64,000 nucleotides of DNA, from contig CAIYSR010000152.1 of NCBI GenBank assembly GCA_903928895.1, positions 1 to 64,000 of the forward strand, in the 5' to 3' direction. Both the position numbers and the translations under genes were made by a program. Within the stretch, counting starts at the first letter, position 1; each line of letters starts with the position of its first letter. The DNA is from an uncultured Rhodospirillales bacterium. GTDB lineage: Bacteria > Pseudomonadota > Alphaproteobacteria > Acetobacterales > Acetobacteraceae. Of this stretch, positions 34,164-43,527 are shown piece by piece. The notes under the pieces were generated by a model that had not been told where the DNA came from, searched no databases, and saw nothing but the letters and a program-made list of their open reading frames with translations.

Positions 34164-34574
34164 TTAGCGCAGGCGAGGGTCAATGTCACGTTGCAGCCAC
34201 GCGGCAAGGCGCCAGGCGCCGTCGGCCGCAGCCAGGTCAAGACATGCCGGGCGCTGTGGCAATACAATGGCACCGCACGTGGCCGCCGCGGCCGCGACCG
34301 CCGGAAATGCCGGTGATTCCCCGTCCAGCACCAGCGCCTTTAGCCCGAGCCGGAGCGCCGCCATGGCCGCCCCCGGGGCGTCGGCGCAATCCAGCAGATC
34401 GCGCCAGTTGCCCGGATATTCCGCCCGCGCGGCGGCGATCAGCCCGCCCCACCAGCCGCAGCCCGCATACAGCGCCGCTCCCGGCGCCGAGACCAGAACC
34501 ACCGCCATGCCCGGCCGCAACGCCGTGCGGGCATGCTCCAATCCGTGGATCGTGACCGCGGGGGCTGAGAACAT
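34164..34574 (-). CDS. Hypothetical 136-residue protein
   Basis: Starts MFSAPAVTIHGLEHARTALR at 34574 and ends DIDPRLR. An alternating hydrophobic-Gly/Ala pattern (MAVVLVSAPGAALYAGCGWW GGL) suggests a small alpha/beta fold. No family is recognised. It is divergent from the zapA-side gene at 34637, with 62 bases between, and lies 39 bases upstream of the aldolase start on the same strand, so it may be the first gene of that operon. Confidence 0.55.
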   Translation of the reverse strand: MFSAPAVTIHGLEHARTALRPGMAVVLVSAPGAALYAGCGWWGGLIAAARAEYPGNWRDLLDCADAPGAAMAALRLGLKALVLDGESPAFPAVAAAAATCGAIVLPQRPACLDLAAADGAWRLAAWLQRDIDPRLR

Positions 34575-34636
34575 GCTTGACGTTCAAGCCCCTGCGCGGT
34601 TGAAACTCAAGTGACACGGCATGCGCCGGAGGAAAA

Positions 34637-34828
34637 ATGACCGCAACCCAGGATTCCGAGCCCGAGGATCCCGCCGAAGCCGTCGCGCGTCTGGAGCAGG
34701 CGCTCGACCGCATCGCCGCGCGTGCCGCTCAGCCGGCCCCTGCGCCCGCCCCGACGGCGGCGCTCGCCGAACGGCTGGACGGGGTGATCGCCAAATTGCG
34801 CGCCGGCCTCGGCCCCGACGCCGCGTAA
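34637..34828 (+). CDS. Small coiled-coil protein upstream of zapA
   Basis: A 63-residue protein: acidic start MTATQDSEPEDPAEAVARLE, a short heptad pattern (ARLEQALDRIAARA and ALAERLDGVIAKLRAG) split by a Pro/Ala stretch. The Shine-Dalgarno ggagg precedes it by a few bases. Position 28 bases upstream of zapA in the same direction suggests cotranscription and perhaps a cell-division link, which is inference. Confidence 0.65.
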   Translation: MTATQDSEPEDPAEAVARLEQALDRIAARAAQPAPAPAPTAALAERLDGVIAKLRAGLGPDAA

Positions 34829-34856
34829 CCGCCGAACCGGCAGAGGAGACACGCGC

Positions 34857-35192
34857 GTGGCGCAGGTAACCATCAAGATCAACGGCTACTCCTACAACGT
34901 GGGCTGCGAGGACGGGCAGGAAAGCCACCTCCAGGCAATGGCGGCCGAGATCGAGACCCGCATGGACAGTATCAAGGCACTCGGTGGCGCCAATGGCGAG
35001 GCCCGGCTGCTGATGCTCGCCGCCCTGCTGATGGCCGACGAACTGCACGACACCAAGGCCGAGCTCGAGGCCCAGCGCGCCGGCGCCGCCCGCCCCGCCC
35101 GGCCGGTGCGGGCCGAGGGTGAACTCGGCAAACGCATGAATAAATTGGCCGAGCGCGCCGAACAGATTGCAGCCACCCTCGAACGTCCCTAA
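34857..35192 (+). CDS. zapA: Cell division protein ZapA
   Basis: A 111-residue protein starting at GTG 34857. The N-terminal ZapA head VTIKINGYSYNVGCEDGQES HLQ and a C-terminal coiled coil (RMNKLAERAEQIAATLE) match the family. It binds FtsZ and bundles filaments at the Z ring. A 6S RNA gene follows directly, as in many proteobacteria. Confidence 0.9.
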   Translation: MAQVTIKINGYSYNVGCEDGQESHLQAMAAEIETRMDSIKALGGANGEARLLMLAALLMADELHDTKAELEAQRAGAARPARPVRAEGELGKRMNKLAERAEQIAATLERP

Positions 35193-35197
35193 GTAGA

Positions 35198-35338
35198 GTG
35201 TGGAGCTGCCCGGTGCGTCAGGCAATTCATCCCCAGGGCCAATAAGCAACTCCCGGGAACTGGCTCTGTCGTGATCCTGGTCATGATACCTGGTGCCCAC
35301 CTGCTCACGCAGGCCTTGGGAGGATGCAAGGCCAACGG
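35198..35338 (+). ncRNA. ssrS: 6S RNA (SsrS), approximate ends
   Basis: The interval between zapA and the cyclo-ligase gene contains the conserved 6S core: agggccaataagcaac, cccgggaactggctctgtc and gatcctggtcatgatacctg, with a hairpin cctgc-tcac-gcagg near the end. Position and sequence both match 6S RNA, which binds RNA polymerase sigma-70 holoenzyme and mimics an open promoter in stationary phase. Ends are estimated to within about ten bases. The next gene starts at 35341, so the RNA probably continues into the mRNA or is processed. Confidence 0.8.
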
Positions 35339-35340
35339 CC

Positions 35341-35928
35341 ATGGTGGCTCCACCTGTTACGCCGATCGATGCGCTCAAGCAGGCGGCCCGCGAGGCAGCG
35401 CTCGCCCGTCGTGCCGGCTGTGACCCGGCCCTCGGTGTCCAACTCGCCCGCCACGTCCTCGCGACCTGCCCCCCGCCCCAAGGCGCCGCGGTCTCCGGCT
35501 TCTGGCCGATGGGCGCCGAAATCGACATCCGGCCCCTTCTCTGGGCGCTGCACGCGCGCGGCCACCCGATCCTCCTCCCCGAAACCCCCAAACGCGGCAA
35601 CCCCCTGATCTTCCGTATCTGGCGCCCCGGCATGGCCATGGTGCCCGAACGCTTCGGCACCCATCGCCCGACCGGCCCGATCGCCACGCCGGACTGGCTC
35701 CTGATCCCGCTGCTCGCCTTCGACCGCACCGGCAACCGCCTCGGCTACGGCGGCGGCTTCTACGACCGCACGCTGGCCACTCTCCCCGGCGCACGGGCCA
35801 TTGGTTGCGCCTTCGCCGCCCAGGAACTTGACCAAGTCCCCACCACCGAGCACGACGCCCGGCTCGCCGCAATTGCGACGGAATTCGGTATCATTTTACC
35901 CAGTTTTCCGCTAGATCGAGACGGATGA
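35341..35928 (+). CDS. 5-formyltetrahydrofolate cyclo-ligase (YgfA/Fau)
   Basis: A 195-residue protein. Motifs: SGFWPMGAEIDIRPLLWALH, the ATP/folate-binding GNRLGYGGGFYDRTLA near residue 135, and ELDQVPTTEHDARLAAIATE. It converts 5-formyl-THF to 5,10-methenyl-THF with ATP. The ATG at 35341 starts right after the 6S RNA; a longer frame inside the RNA is not used. It overlaps the next gene by four bases (ATGA). Confidence 0.92.
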   Translation: MVAPPVTPIDALKQAAREAALARRAGCDPALGVQLARHVLATCPPPQGAAVSGFWPMGAEIDIRPLLWALHARGHPILLPETPKRGNPLIFRIWRPGMAMVPERFGTHRPTGPIATPDWLLIPLLAFDRTGNRLGYGGGFYDRTLATLPGARAIGCAFAAQELDQVPTTEHDARLAAIATEFGIILPSFPLDRDG

Positions 35929-36449
35929 GCAAGATCGAATCCCTCATTCGCCCCATAGACTCCCTGCTGCTCAGCATGCCCATCACCCTTGCCGAGGCCG
36001 CTGGTGCGGACAGCGAGGCGAGGATTGGCGAACTCGTCCACGACACCGCCGTTATCGTGGCCGAAGCGGCCGATACCGAGCGCAAAGCCAGGGCATGGTG
36101 CGACTCGCTCGTCGCCGAACGATCGAGCGATCCCGAAGCCAACGTGGCCGATGATATCGAGGAACTGCTGCGCCGGGAACGTGAAACCCGCGCGCTGCGC
36201 CAGCGCTTCGCGAGCGTGGCCCGGCGAGTCCTGGCGACGCGGACAAGCGGGACCGCCGATCATGAAGCCATCGCTGACTTTGCCACGAAAATGGACGATG
36301 TGTTTGTCACCGTGATGGAAATCGCGCGTGATGCGCGCTGGGCCCTGATGCTGATGGATGCGAAACGCCAACCCACCCAGTCCGGCCCCATTCTGGATAC
36401 CCCCGGCAAAGTTCAAGCTTGGTTCGACGCGATCGAAAGCGGCACCTGA
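35925..36449 (+). CDS. Hypothetical protein, probable partner of the downstream toxin-like gene
   Basis: A 174-residue, helix-rich protein beginning MSKIESLIRPIDSLLLSMPI. Features include ADIEELLRRERETRALRQRF, a predicted coiled coil, and a C-terminal FATKMDDVFVTVMEIARDAR. No DNA-binding motif is obvious. It overlaps the cyclo-ligase gene by four bases and its TGA touches the TTG that would start the RelE-like frame. Composition is lower in GC than the neighbours. Role as antitoxin is inferred from position only. Confidence 0.6.
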   Translation: MSKIESLIRPIDSLLLSMPITLAEAAGADSEARIGELVHDTAVIVAEAADTERKARAWCDSLVAERSSDPEANVADDIEELLRRERETRALRQRFASVARRVLATRTSGTADHEAIADFATKMDDVFVTVMEIARDARWALMLMDAKRQPTQSGPILDTPGKVQAWFDAIESGT

Positions 36450-36727
36450 TTGGCTTTTCGTATCGTTGCTCCCGCTCCCAGGTTGATCCGCAAGCTCGAT
36501 CCCCATTGCGTGCCGATGCTGCGCGAGCACTCGAGACGTTTGTTGCCGAGACTCTTGTGCCCGGACTGAAATTCGAGAAGCTGCGAGGCCACGACGACCT
36601 CTATTCAATCCGATTCAATCGCGGAGATCGGATCGTTCTGCGTCGGACAACTTGTATCGACACCTTCGAAGTCATAGCGATCGGGCCTCATGATATCTAC
36701 CGCGATCTGCCCGGTGGCGACGACTGA
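36450..36727 (+). pseudogene. RelE/ParE-like toxin gene with probable frameshift
   Basis: The C-terminal part reads LVPGLKFEKLRGHDDLYSIR, NRGDRIVLRRT and FEVIAIGPHDIYRDL, the pattern of cytotoxic translational repressors of the RelE superfamily. The matching N-terminus (AFRIVAPAPRLIRKLDPHCV PMLRE) lies in a different frame starting at the TTG at 36450, directly after the upstream stop. The switch is between about 36525 and 36530 and needs one lost base or two gained. Third-position GC favours this frame upstream of that point. An alternative ATG at 36419 keeps one frame but has poorer codon use and overlaps the partner. Confidence 0.55.
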
Positions 36728-36747
36728 GACCCGGACCAAGGACCCCA

Positions 36748-37563
36748 ATGCGCATTCTCTTCCTCGGCGACCTCGTCGGCCGCACCGGCCGCGACGCCGC
36801 CGCCGCTGCCCTCGCCCGCCTCAAGCCCGAATTGCGAATCGACCTCGCCATCGTCAACGCCGAAAACGCCTCGCACGGCTTCGGCCTCGCCCCCGACATG
36901 GCTCGCACCCTGTTCGACGCCGGCGCCGATGTCATCACCCTGGGCAACCACGCCTGGGACCGCAAGGAACTCATCGGCTTCATCGGCGACACCCCCCGCC
37001 TCATCCGCCCCCTCAATTTCCCTCCCGGCACCCCCGGCTCCGGCAGCAGCATCGTCACCCTCCAGGACGGCCGCAAGGCCCTGGTGCTGAACGCCATGGG
37101 CCGCCTGTTCATGGACCCGCTCGATTGCCCCTTCCGCCTCACCGCCATCGAACTCGCCAAACACAAGCTCGGCAGCTCCGTCAACGCCATCATCATCGAC
37201 TTCCACGCCGAAGCCACCTCGGAAAAAATGGCCTTCGCCCACTCCTTCGACGGCCAGGTCTCCCTCGTCGTCGGAACCCATACCCACTGCCCCTCCGCTG
37301 ACCACCAGATCCTGCCCAACGGCACCGCCTTCCAGTCCGATGCCGGCATGTGCGGCGACTACGACAGCGTCATCGGCATGACCAAGGAAAACGCCGCCGC
37401 CCGCTTCTGGCGCAAAATGCCCGGAGACCGCCTCGCCCCCGCCGAAGGCCCCGCTACCGTCTGCGGCACCATGGTCATCACCGACGACCAAACCGGCCTC
37501 GCCACCCACATCGAACCGCTGCGCCTCGGCGGCCGTTTGTCCCAAACCATCCCCTCGGTGTAG
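36748..37563 (+). CDS. YmdB-type metallophosphoesterase (TIGR00282 family)
   Basis: A 271-residue protein. Metal-binding motifs are in order: FLGDLVGRTGRD at residues 5-16, IVNAENASHGFGL, VITLGNHAWDRKE, IIIDFHAEATSEK and LVVGTHTHCPSADHQ. Known members hydrolyse 2',3'-cyclic nucleotides, and in Bacillus YmdB controls development. In alphaproteobacteria it is a conserved core gene often near yebC and ruvC, as here. It is followed by a long palindromic element. Confidence 0.9.
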   Translation: MRILFLGDLVGRTGRDAAAAALARLKPELRIDLAIVNAENASHGFGLAPDMARTLFDAGADVITLGNHAWDRKELIGFIGDTPRLIRPLNFPPGTPGSGSSIVTLQDGRKALVLNAMGRLFMDPLDCPFRLTAIELAKHKLGSSVNAIIIDFHAEATSEKMAFAHSFDGQVSLVVGTHTHCPSADHQILPNGTAFQSDAGMCGDYDSVIGMTKENAAARFWRKMPGDRLAPAEGPATVCGTMVITDDQTGLATHIEPLRLGGRLSQTIPSV

Positions 37564-37574
37564 AAGCCGCCGGT

Positions 37575-37826
37575 CTTTGGGCGGAAAGGAAGCGAAGGAA
37601 GGCCAGGGCTCTGCCCTGGACCCGCAAAGGGGCAGGGGCCCCTTTGATCCCATTACTTGAGAGGTTCAGGATTGAGAGGGGGGCCAACCCAGTGGTCTCC
37701 AGCGGCACGGTCGGCCCCCCTCTCAATCCTGAACATTCCTTCAGGTAGCGGGTTCCAAGGGCTCGGCCCTTGGTGGGGTCGAGGGGCGAAGCCCCCGCCT
37801 TCCTTCGCTTGCTCGCCGCCCAAAGA
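37575..37826. repeat. Nested palindromic element between ymdB-like gene and yebC
   Basis: A 22-base perfect inverted repeat has arms at 37664-37685 and 37713-37734, with a 27-base loop. Outside it, the segment from 37575 (ctttgggcgg, then gaagcgaaggaagg) is mirrored by 37798-37826 (ccttccttcgct then cgcccaaag), and between them lie paired-looking pieces (agggctctgccct; ccaagggctcggcccttgg; ggggcgaagcccc). The whole 250 bases can fold on itself. It holds no gene and looks like a dispersed non-coding repeat. Confidence 0.75.
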
Positions 37827-37855
37827 CGCGCAGTTTCAGCACCGAGGGAGTTGGC

Positions 37856-38605
37856 ATGGCCGGGCATTCGCAGTTCAAGAACATCATGCATCGCAAGGGG
37901 GCGCAGGATGCGAAGCGCGCGCGTTCGTTTGCGAAGTTGATCCGGGAGATCACGGTTTCGGCCAAACAGGGCTTGCCGGATCCGGCGGCGAATCCTCGGT
38001 TGCGGGCCGCGGTGGGGGCGGCGCTGAAGGCGAACATGACGCGCGACACGGTTGATCGCGCGATCAAGAAGGCGACGGGGGTCGCGGGCGGCGAGGACTA
38101 TGTCGAAGTCCGCTATGAGGGCTATGGGCCTGGTGGCGTGGCGGTGATCGTCGAGGCGCTGACGGACAATCGCAATCGCACGGCGTCGGATGTCCGCTCC
38201 GCGTTTGCCAAGCATGGCGGGGCGCTGGGCGAGACCAACTCTGTTTCTTTTATGTTCTCACGGCTCGGCGTGGTACGCTATCCCGCTGCCGTGGCGAGCG
38301 AGGATGCGATGCTGGAAGCGGCGATCGAGGCGGGCGCGGACGACGTGGCCTCCGGCGAGGAGGGCCATGAGGTGACGGTGCCGATGGGCGATTTTTTCAC
38401 GGTGCGCGATGCCCTGGAACAGCGCTTCGGTGCACCGGAAACGGCCAAGATCGAGTGGCGACCGTCGACGACGGCAAGTTTGAACGAGGACACGGCGCGG
38501 TCGATCATGAAGCTGATCGACGTGCTGGAAGACAATGACGACGTGCAGAACGTGTATGCCAATTTCGAGGTATCCGAGGACGTTCTGACGAAGTTGTCGG
38601 CATAG
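37856..38605 (+). CDS. yebC: YebC/PmpR family protein
   Basis: A 249-residue protein: [20 protein letters not shown] at the start, then [27 protein letters not shown] and FSRLGVV. Family members were described as transcription regulators and, more recently, as translation factors that resolve proline stalls. The position directly upstream of ruvC is classic for proteobacteria. Eight bases separate it from ruvC, so it heads the ruv operon. Confidence 0.93.
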   Translation: MAGHSQFKNIMHRKGAQDAKRARSFAKLIREITVSAKQGLPDPAANPRLRAAVGAALKANMTRDTVDRAIKKATGVAGGEDYVEVRYEGYGPGGVAVIVEALTDNRNRTASDVRSAFAKHGGALGETNSVSFMFSRLGVVRYPAAVASEDAMLEAAIEAGADDVASGEEGHEVTVPMGDFFTVRDALEQRFGAPETAKIEWRPSTTASLNEDTARSIMKLIDVLEDNDDVQNVYANFEVSEDVLTKLSA

Positions 38606-38613
38606 GAGAGACC

Positions 38614-39120
38614 TTGGCGCGTCTGTTGGGGCTGGATCCCGGATTGCAGTTCACCGGCTGGGGCCTGGTCGAGGTCGACGGCAACCGGCTGCGCCATCTC
38701 GGCGACGGGGTGATCGCGACGACCGCGTCGGACAGCGTGCCGGAGCGGCTGCGGTTTCTGCACACGGCGCTGACCGCGTTGATGGCGGAGTTGCGGCCCG
38801 ACGAGGCGGCGGTGGAGGAGACCTATGTCAACCGCAACGGCGCGGCGACCCTCAAGCTCGGCTATGCCCGCGGCGTGGCCCTGCTGGCCCCGGCGCTGCT
38901 CGGCATCACGGTCGCGGAATACGGCGCCAAGGCGGTCAAGAAGGCGGTGGTCGGCACCGGCAACGCCGACAAGGAGCAGGTCCAGATGATGGTGCGGCGG
39001 CTGTTGCCGGGCTGCCTGATCAAGCGGGCGGACGCGGCCGATGCCCTGGCGGTGGCGATCTGCCACGCCCATCACCGCGCCACCACCAACCGCGTTCTGG
39101 CCGGGACCCGGATGGCATGA
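38614..39120 (+). CDS. ruvC: Holliday junction endonuclease RuvC
   Basis: A 168-residue protein starting at a TTG at 38614 behind gaga. Catalytic acids are Asp8 (LLGLDPGLQFTGWG), Glu of AVEETYVNRN and the two Asp of RADAADALAVAICHAHH. It cleaves Holliday junctions resolved by RuvAB. The TTG start is chosen because MARLLGLDPG is the family start and no ATG is near. It overlaps ruvA by four bases (ATGA). Confidence 0.93.
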   Translation: MARLLGLDPGLQFTGWGLVEVDGNRLRHLGDGVIATTASDSVPERLRFLHTALTALMAELRPDEAAVEETYVNRNGAATLKLGYARGVALLAPALLGITVAEYGAKAVKKAVVGTGNADKEQVQMMVRRLLPGCLIKRADAADALAVAICHAHHRATTNRVLAGTRMA

Positions 39121-39716
39121 TCGCGAAATTGACCGGCCGGATCGAGGGGATCGAGGCGGGAAGCTGCATCGTTGATGTCGGCGGCGTCGGCTATCTGGTC
39201 CAGGCTTCCACCCGCACCCTTTCGGCCCTGCCGCCGGGCCAGGTGGCAAGCCTGCTCATCGAAACCCATGTCCGCGAGGACGCAATCCTCCTCTACGGCT
39301 TCTTCGACTCGGCCGAACGCGAATGGTTCCGCTTGCTGACGACGGTACAGGGCGTCGGCGCCAAGGTCGCGCTGTCCATCCTCTCCGCCCTCTCGCCGCG
39401 CGACCTCATCGCCGCCATCCAGGCCGGCGACCGCGGCAGCTTGACCCGGGCGTCCGGCGTCGGCGCCAAGCTCGCGATCCGCCTGCTGACCGAGCTGCGC
39501 GAGAAAGCCGGCGCCATGCCCAGCGGCATCGGCTTCTCCCCCGTCCTGCCGCCGCCGGCCGCCGGCGTCGAGGCCGATGCGCTGTCGGCCCTGGTCAACC
39601 TCGGCTACCGCCGTGCCGAGGCGCAAACCGCGCTTGCCAAGGCGATGGAGCGCCTGGGCGACGCCCCCTCGATCGACGCCGTCATCCGTGAAGGCCTGAA
39701 AGAACTCGCCAGATGA
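39117..39716 (+). CDS. ruvA: Holliday junction branch-migration protein RuvA
   Basis: A 199-residue protein. N-terminal OB fold [26 protein letters not shown], tandem helix-hairpin-helix motifs [19 protein letters not shown] and [20 protein letters not shown], and the C-terminal domain [20 protein letters not shown] that contacts RuvB. It forms tetramers on the four-way junction. Overlaps ruvC and ruvB by four bases each. Confidence 0.95.
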   Translation: MIAKLTGRIEGIEAGSCIVDVGGVGYLVQASTRTLSALPPGQVASLLIETHVREDAILLYGFFDSAEREWFRLLTTVQGVGAKVALSILSALSPRDLIAAIQAGDRGSLTRASGVGAKLAIRLLTELREKAGAMPSGIGFSPVLPPPAAGVEADALSALVNLGYRRAEAQTALAKAMERLGDAPSIDAVIREGLKELAR

Positions 39717-40750
39717 GTGAGGACCGCACCGTCTCCGGCGTCCGCGCCGACGAGGATGCCGCCGAGGCCTCCCTGCGCCCGCAGACCCTGGCCGACTTCA
39801 CCGGCCAGAGGGCCAGCCGCGAGAACCTCGCCATCTTCATCCAGGCCGCCAAATCCCGTGGCGAGGCGCTCGACCATGTCCTGCTGCACGGCCCTCCCGG
39901 CCTCGGCAAAACCACCTTGGCGCAAATCGTCGCCCGCGAACTCGGCGTCGGCTTCCGCGCCACCTCCGGCCCGGTGATCCAGCGCGCGGGCGACCTCGCG
40001 GCGATCCTCACCAATCTCCAGCCGCGCGACGTCCTGTTCATCGACGAGATCCACCGCCTGCAACCCGCGATCGAGGAAATCCTCTACCCTGCGATGGAGG
40101 ACTTCCAGCTCGACCTCATCATCGGCGAAGGCCCCGCCGCCCGCTCCGTGCGCATTGACCTCGCGCCCTTCACCCTGGTCGGCGCCACCACCCGCGCCGG
40201 CCTGCTGGCGACGCCGCTGCGCGACCGTTTCGGCATCCCGCTGCGGCTGATTTTCTACACGCCGGAGGAACTGCAACTGATCGTCGCCCGCGGCGCGCAG
40301 AAACTCGGCTTCAATCTTACCACCGAGGGTGCCACCGAAATCGCGCGGCGCAGCCGAGGCACCCCGCGCATCGCCGGCCGCCTGCTCCGCCGCGTCCGCG
40401 ACTTCGCCCATGTCCAGGGCGCCGATCCGGTCGATCGCGCCATCGCCGACGCGGCGCTGACCCGCCTCGAAGTCGACCGCATCGGCCTCGATGCCATGGA
40501 CCATCGCTACCTCCGCCGCATGGCCGAGCATCACGGCGGCGGCCCCGTCGGCGTCGAAACCCTCGCCGCCGCCCTCGCCGAAGCCCGCGACACGTTGGAG
40601 GACGTGATCGAACCCTACCTCATCCAGGAGGGCCTGATCCTGCGCACCAACCGCGGCCGGATGCTGGGCGAACGCGGCTGGCGCCATCTCGGCCTCGCTC
40701 CTCCTCCCGGTTCGCAGCCCCAGCTCGATCTCCTCGCGGAGGACCCGTGA
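39713..40750 (+). CDS. ruvB: Holliday junction helicase RuvB
   Basis: A 345-residue AAA+ ATPase. Walker [16 protein letters not shown] near residue 60, Walker [17 protein letters not shown], sensor 1 [11 protein letters not shown] and the C-terminal winged helix ending [17 protein letters not shown]. It drives branch migration as hexameric rings with RuvA. The start overlaps ruvA. Confidence 0.96.
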   Translation: MSEDRTVSGVRADEDAAEASLRPQTLADFTGQRASRENLAIFIQAAKSRGEALDHVLLHGPPGLGKTTLAQIVARELGVGFRATSGPVIQRAGDLAAILTNLQPRDVLFIDEIHRLQPAIEEILYPAMEDFQLDLIIGEGPAARSVRIDLAPFTLVGATTRAGLLATPLRDRFGIPLRLIFYTPEELQLIVARGAQKLGFNLTTEGATEIARRSRGTPRIAGRLLRRVRDFAHVQGADPVDRAIADAALTRLEVDRIGLDAMDHRYLRRMAEHHGGGPVGVETLAAALAEARDTLEDVIEPYLIQEGLILRTNRGRMLGERGWRHLGLAPPPGSQPQLDLLAEDP

Positions 40751-40772
40751 ACCATCGGTCAAGGACTTGTGG

Positions 40773-41228
40773 ATGAAAATTCATCCTGTCCGGCAAGGCG
40801 CGCATCACCACCACCTGCGCGTCTACTACGAGGACACCGATGCCGGCGGCGTCGTCTATCACGCCACCTATCTGCGTCTCGCCGAACGCGCACGTACCGA
40901 GGCCCTGCGCGATCTCGGCGTGGCGCACGCGGAATTGGTATCGCAGCATGGAGTTATGTTCATGGTGCGGCGCATCAAAGTGGATTATCTCGAAGCCGCG
41001 CGACTCGACGATTCGCTCATCGTGACCACGCGCCCGCTGGTCGTCGGCGCCGCCTCGGTCGAACTGCGCCAGAACATCGCCCGGCTGGACGCGCCGGGAC
41101 GGGTTCTCGCGTCGCTCGACATCCGCCTTGCCTGCGTGCGCCTCGCCGACCAGCGGGCCGTGCGAATACCCACCCGTTGGCGCGATGCGCTCCAGGGGAT
41201 GGCCGAGGAACGCGATTCTGCCCCGTGA
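40773..41228 (+). CDS. ybgC: Tol-Pal associated acyl-CoA thioesterase YbgC
   Basis: A 151-residue hotdog-fold protein. The signature is VYYEDTDAGGVVYHATYLRL AERAR, with the catalytic Asp in EDTDAGG, and QHGVMFMVRRIKVDYLEAAR. It hydrolyses short-chain acyl-CoA or acyl-ACP and is regularly the first gene of the tol-pal cluster. The ATG at 40773 has aagga upstream. It lies 22 bases after ruvB. Confidence 0.92.
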   Translation: MKIHPVRQGAHHHHLRVYYEDTDAGGVVYHATYLRLAERARTEALRDLGVAHAELVSQHGVMFMVRRIKVDYLEAARLDDSLIVTTRPLVVGAASVELRQNIARLDAPGRVLASLDIRLACVRLADQRAVRIPTRWRDALQGMAEERDSAP

Positions 41229-41288
41229 GGGGCGCAAATACGCCACGATCGGGCCCCAGCGTCCGGTCCGTGCAAGGGGACTGATACG

Positions 41289-42002
<714 letters not shown>

Positions 42003-42005
42003 GCC

Positions 42006-42509
42006 GTGGCCGGGGGAAGCATCGGCGGGAAGGGCAGGGGCCGCTACCGCCCGCTCGCCGAGATCAACGTCACCCCCCTGGTCGACGTCATGCTCGTGCT
42101 GCTCATCATCTTCATGGTCACCGCCCCCCTGATGAGCAGTGCCGTCAACATCGACCTGCCCAAGGTCGCCGCCACGCCGATCAACCAGGACAGCGAACCC
42201 CTCAAGGTCCAGGTCAACGCCGAGGGCAAGGTCTTCCTTCAGGACGAAGCAATCGAACTGGCCGACCTCATCGCCAAGCTGCAAGCCATCGCCAAGAACA
42301 ACAAGGACCGCCGCATCTTCGTCCGCGGCGACAAGGGCAACTCCTACGGCCGCATGCTCGAAGTGATGGCCACGATCATCCAGGGCGGCTTCACCAAGGT
42401 TGCGCTGATGACGGACCCGTCCGGCGCCGCGCCAGCCGCCGCCCGCGCCGTGCCGGCGGTCGCGCCGGCGGTGGCTCCCGGCGTCCTTCCCGCCAAACCG
42501 GCGCGCTGA
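42006..42509 (+). CDS. tolR: Tol-Pal proton channel subunit TolR
   Basis: A 167-residue protein starting at GTG 42006. A single helix (EINVTPLVDVMLVLLIIFMV) carries the essential Asp27. A periplasmic domain follows (INIDLPK-like VNIDLPKVAATPINQDSEPL, RRIFVRGDKGNSYGRMLEVM). The C-terminus has an Ala/Pro-rich tail of about 30 residues (AVPAVAPAVAPGVLPAKPAR), longer than E. coli TolR. Confidence 0.94.
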   Translation: MAGGSIGGKGRGRYRPLAEINVTPLVDVMLVLLIIFMVTAPLMSSAVNIDLPKVAATPINQDSEPLKVQVNAEGKVFLQDEAIELADLIAKLQAIAKNNKDRRIFVRGDKGNSYGRMLEVMATIIQGGFTKVALMTDPSGAAPAAARAVPAVAPAVAPGVLPAKPAR

Positions 42510-42545
42510 GGCGGCCACGCCGGCTGCCATGATCCCTCCCGGCCC

Positions 42546-43508
42546 ATGAACCCCCTGCTCAAACGCGGCGCGATCGTCTCCGGGATCGTCCACGTCGTGG
42601 TCGCCGTCGTTCTCCTGGTTGGCATCTCCGTGCGCCTGCCCGAGGAGGACAAGCCGATCGAGATCGAGCTCGCCGACGCGGGCGACCAGGCCGATGCCGC
42701 GATGAAGGCCGATACGCCGGGCCCGGTGCCGGCGCCGTCGGTGGCGCCCGCGCCGCTCGAGGCGCCGCCTGCCGAGGCGCCGCCCAAGCCCGATCAGCCC
42801 AACGCCCCGCCCCCTCCGCCCCCGCCACCTCCCCCACCGCCCCCGCCGCCAGCCCAGGCCGAGCGGGTGCCGCCCTCGCCCTCAACCCCGCCGCCGGAGC
42901 CTGCCCCGTCGCCGGTGCCGCCTCCGCCGCCGCCGCCCCCGGCGCCGGCCAGCCCTTCGCCGCCGTCTCCGACACCCCCCTTGCCCCTGCCCCCACCCCC
43001 GGTTCCCCCGCCGCCGGCGCCACCGAGCAACACTGCACAGCCGAACCCGACCAAGAACCCGGCGCCCGACAGCAAGGAGCTCGAGAATACGATGGAGCGG
43101 CTCAAGGCCCTCCAGCGCCAGACCCAGCCGCCGACCGCCCGGTCCAATCCGCTTCAGGGCGGCGCCGCCCAAGCCGGCGGCACCCGCAAGGGCGACATCA
43201 CCGGCAAGCTCTCCAGCGGCCAGATGGGCGCCATCGGCGACCAGTTGCGTTCGGACTGGACCGCCGACTCCGGCGCCCTCGGCGCCGAGAAGATGGTGGT
43301 CATCCTCAAGCTCAAGGTCGATGCCGGCGGCGTCGTCCGCGAGGTCAAGGTCGCCGACGAGGACCTGCCGAAAATGTCGGACAAGCGCTTCCTGGCCTTC
43401 GCCGAGCGCGCCGTCCGCGCCGCCATGAGCCCGCGCGTCGGCCCACTCAAACTGCCCAGGGAACTTCTGTTCGACGGCGCCGAACTGCTTGTACGCTTCC
43501 GTCCTTGA
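42546..43508 (+). CDS. tolA: Tol-Pal protein TolA, proline-rich
   Basis: A 320-residue protein. One N-terminal helix (GAIVSGIVHVVVAVVLLVGI) anchors it; then a linker of about 130 residues made largely of Pro, with runs of ten or more prolines, takes the place of the helical domain of E. coli TolA. The C-terminal domain III (IGDQLRSDWTADSGALGAEK to LFDGAELLVRFRP) contacts Pal and TolB. The proline runs would need EF-P for translation, and the full EF-P pathway is in this window. Confidence 0.92.
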   Translation: MNPLLKRGAIVSGIVHVVVAVVLLVGISVRLPEEDKPIEIELADAGDQADAAMKADTPGPVPAPSVAPAPLEAPPAEAPPKPDQPNAPPPPPPPPPPPPPPPAQAERVPPSPSTPPPEPAPSPVPPPPPPPPAPASPSPPSPTPPLPLPPPPVPPPPAPPSNTAQPNPTKNPAPDSKELENTMERLKALQRQTQPPTARSNPLQGGAAQAGGTRKGDITGKLSSGQMGAIGDQLRSDWTADSGALGAEKMVVILKLKVDAGGVVREVKVADEDLPKMSDKRFLAFAERAVRAAMSPRVGPLKLPRELLFDGAELLVRFRP

Positions 43509-43527
43509 TGGGTCCGGGAGGCCACGG

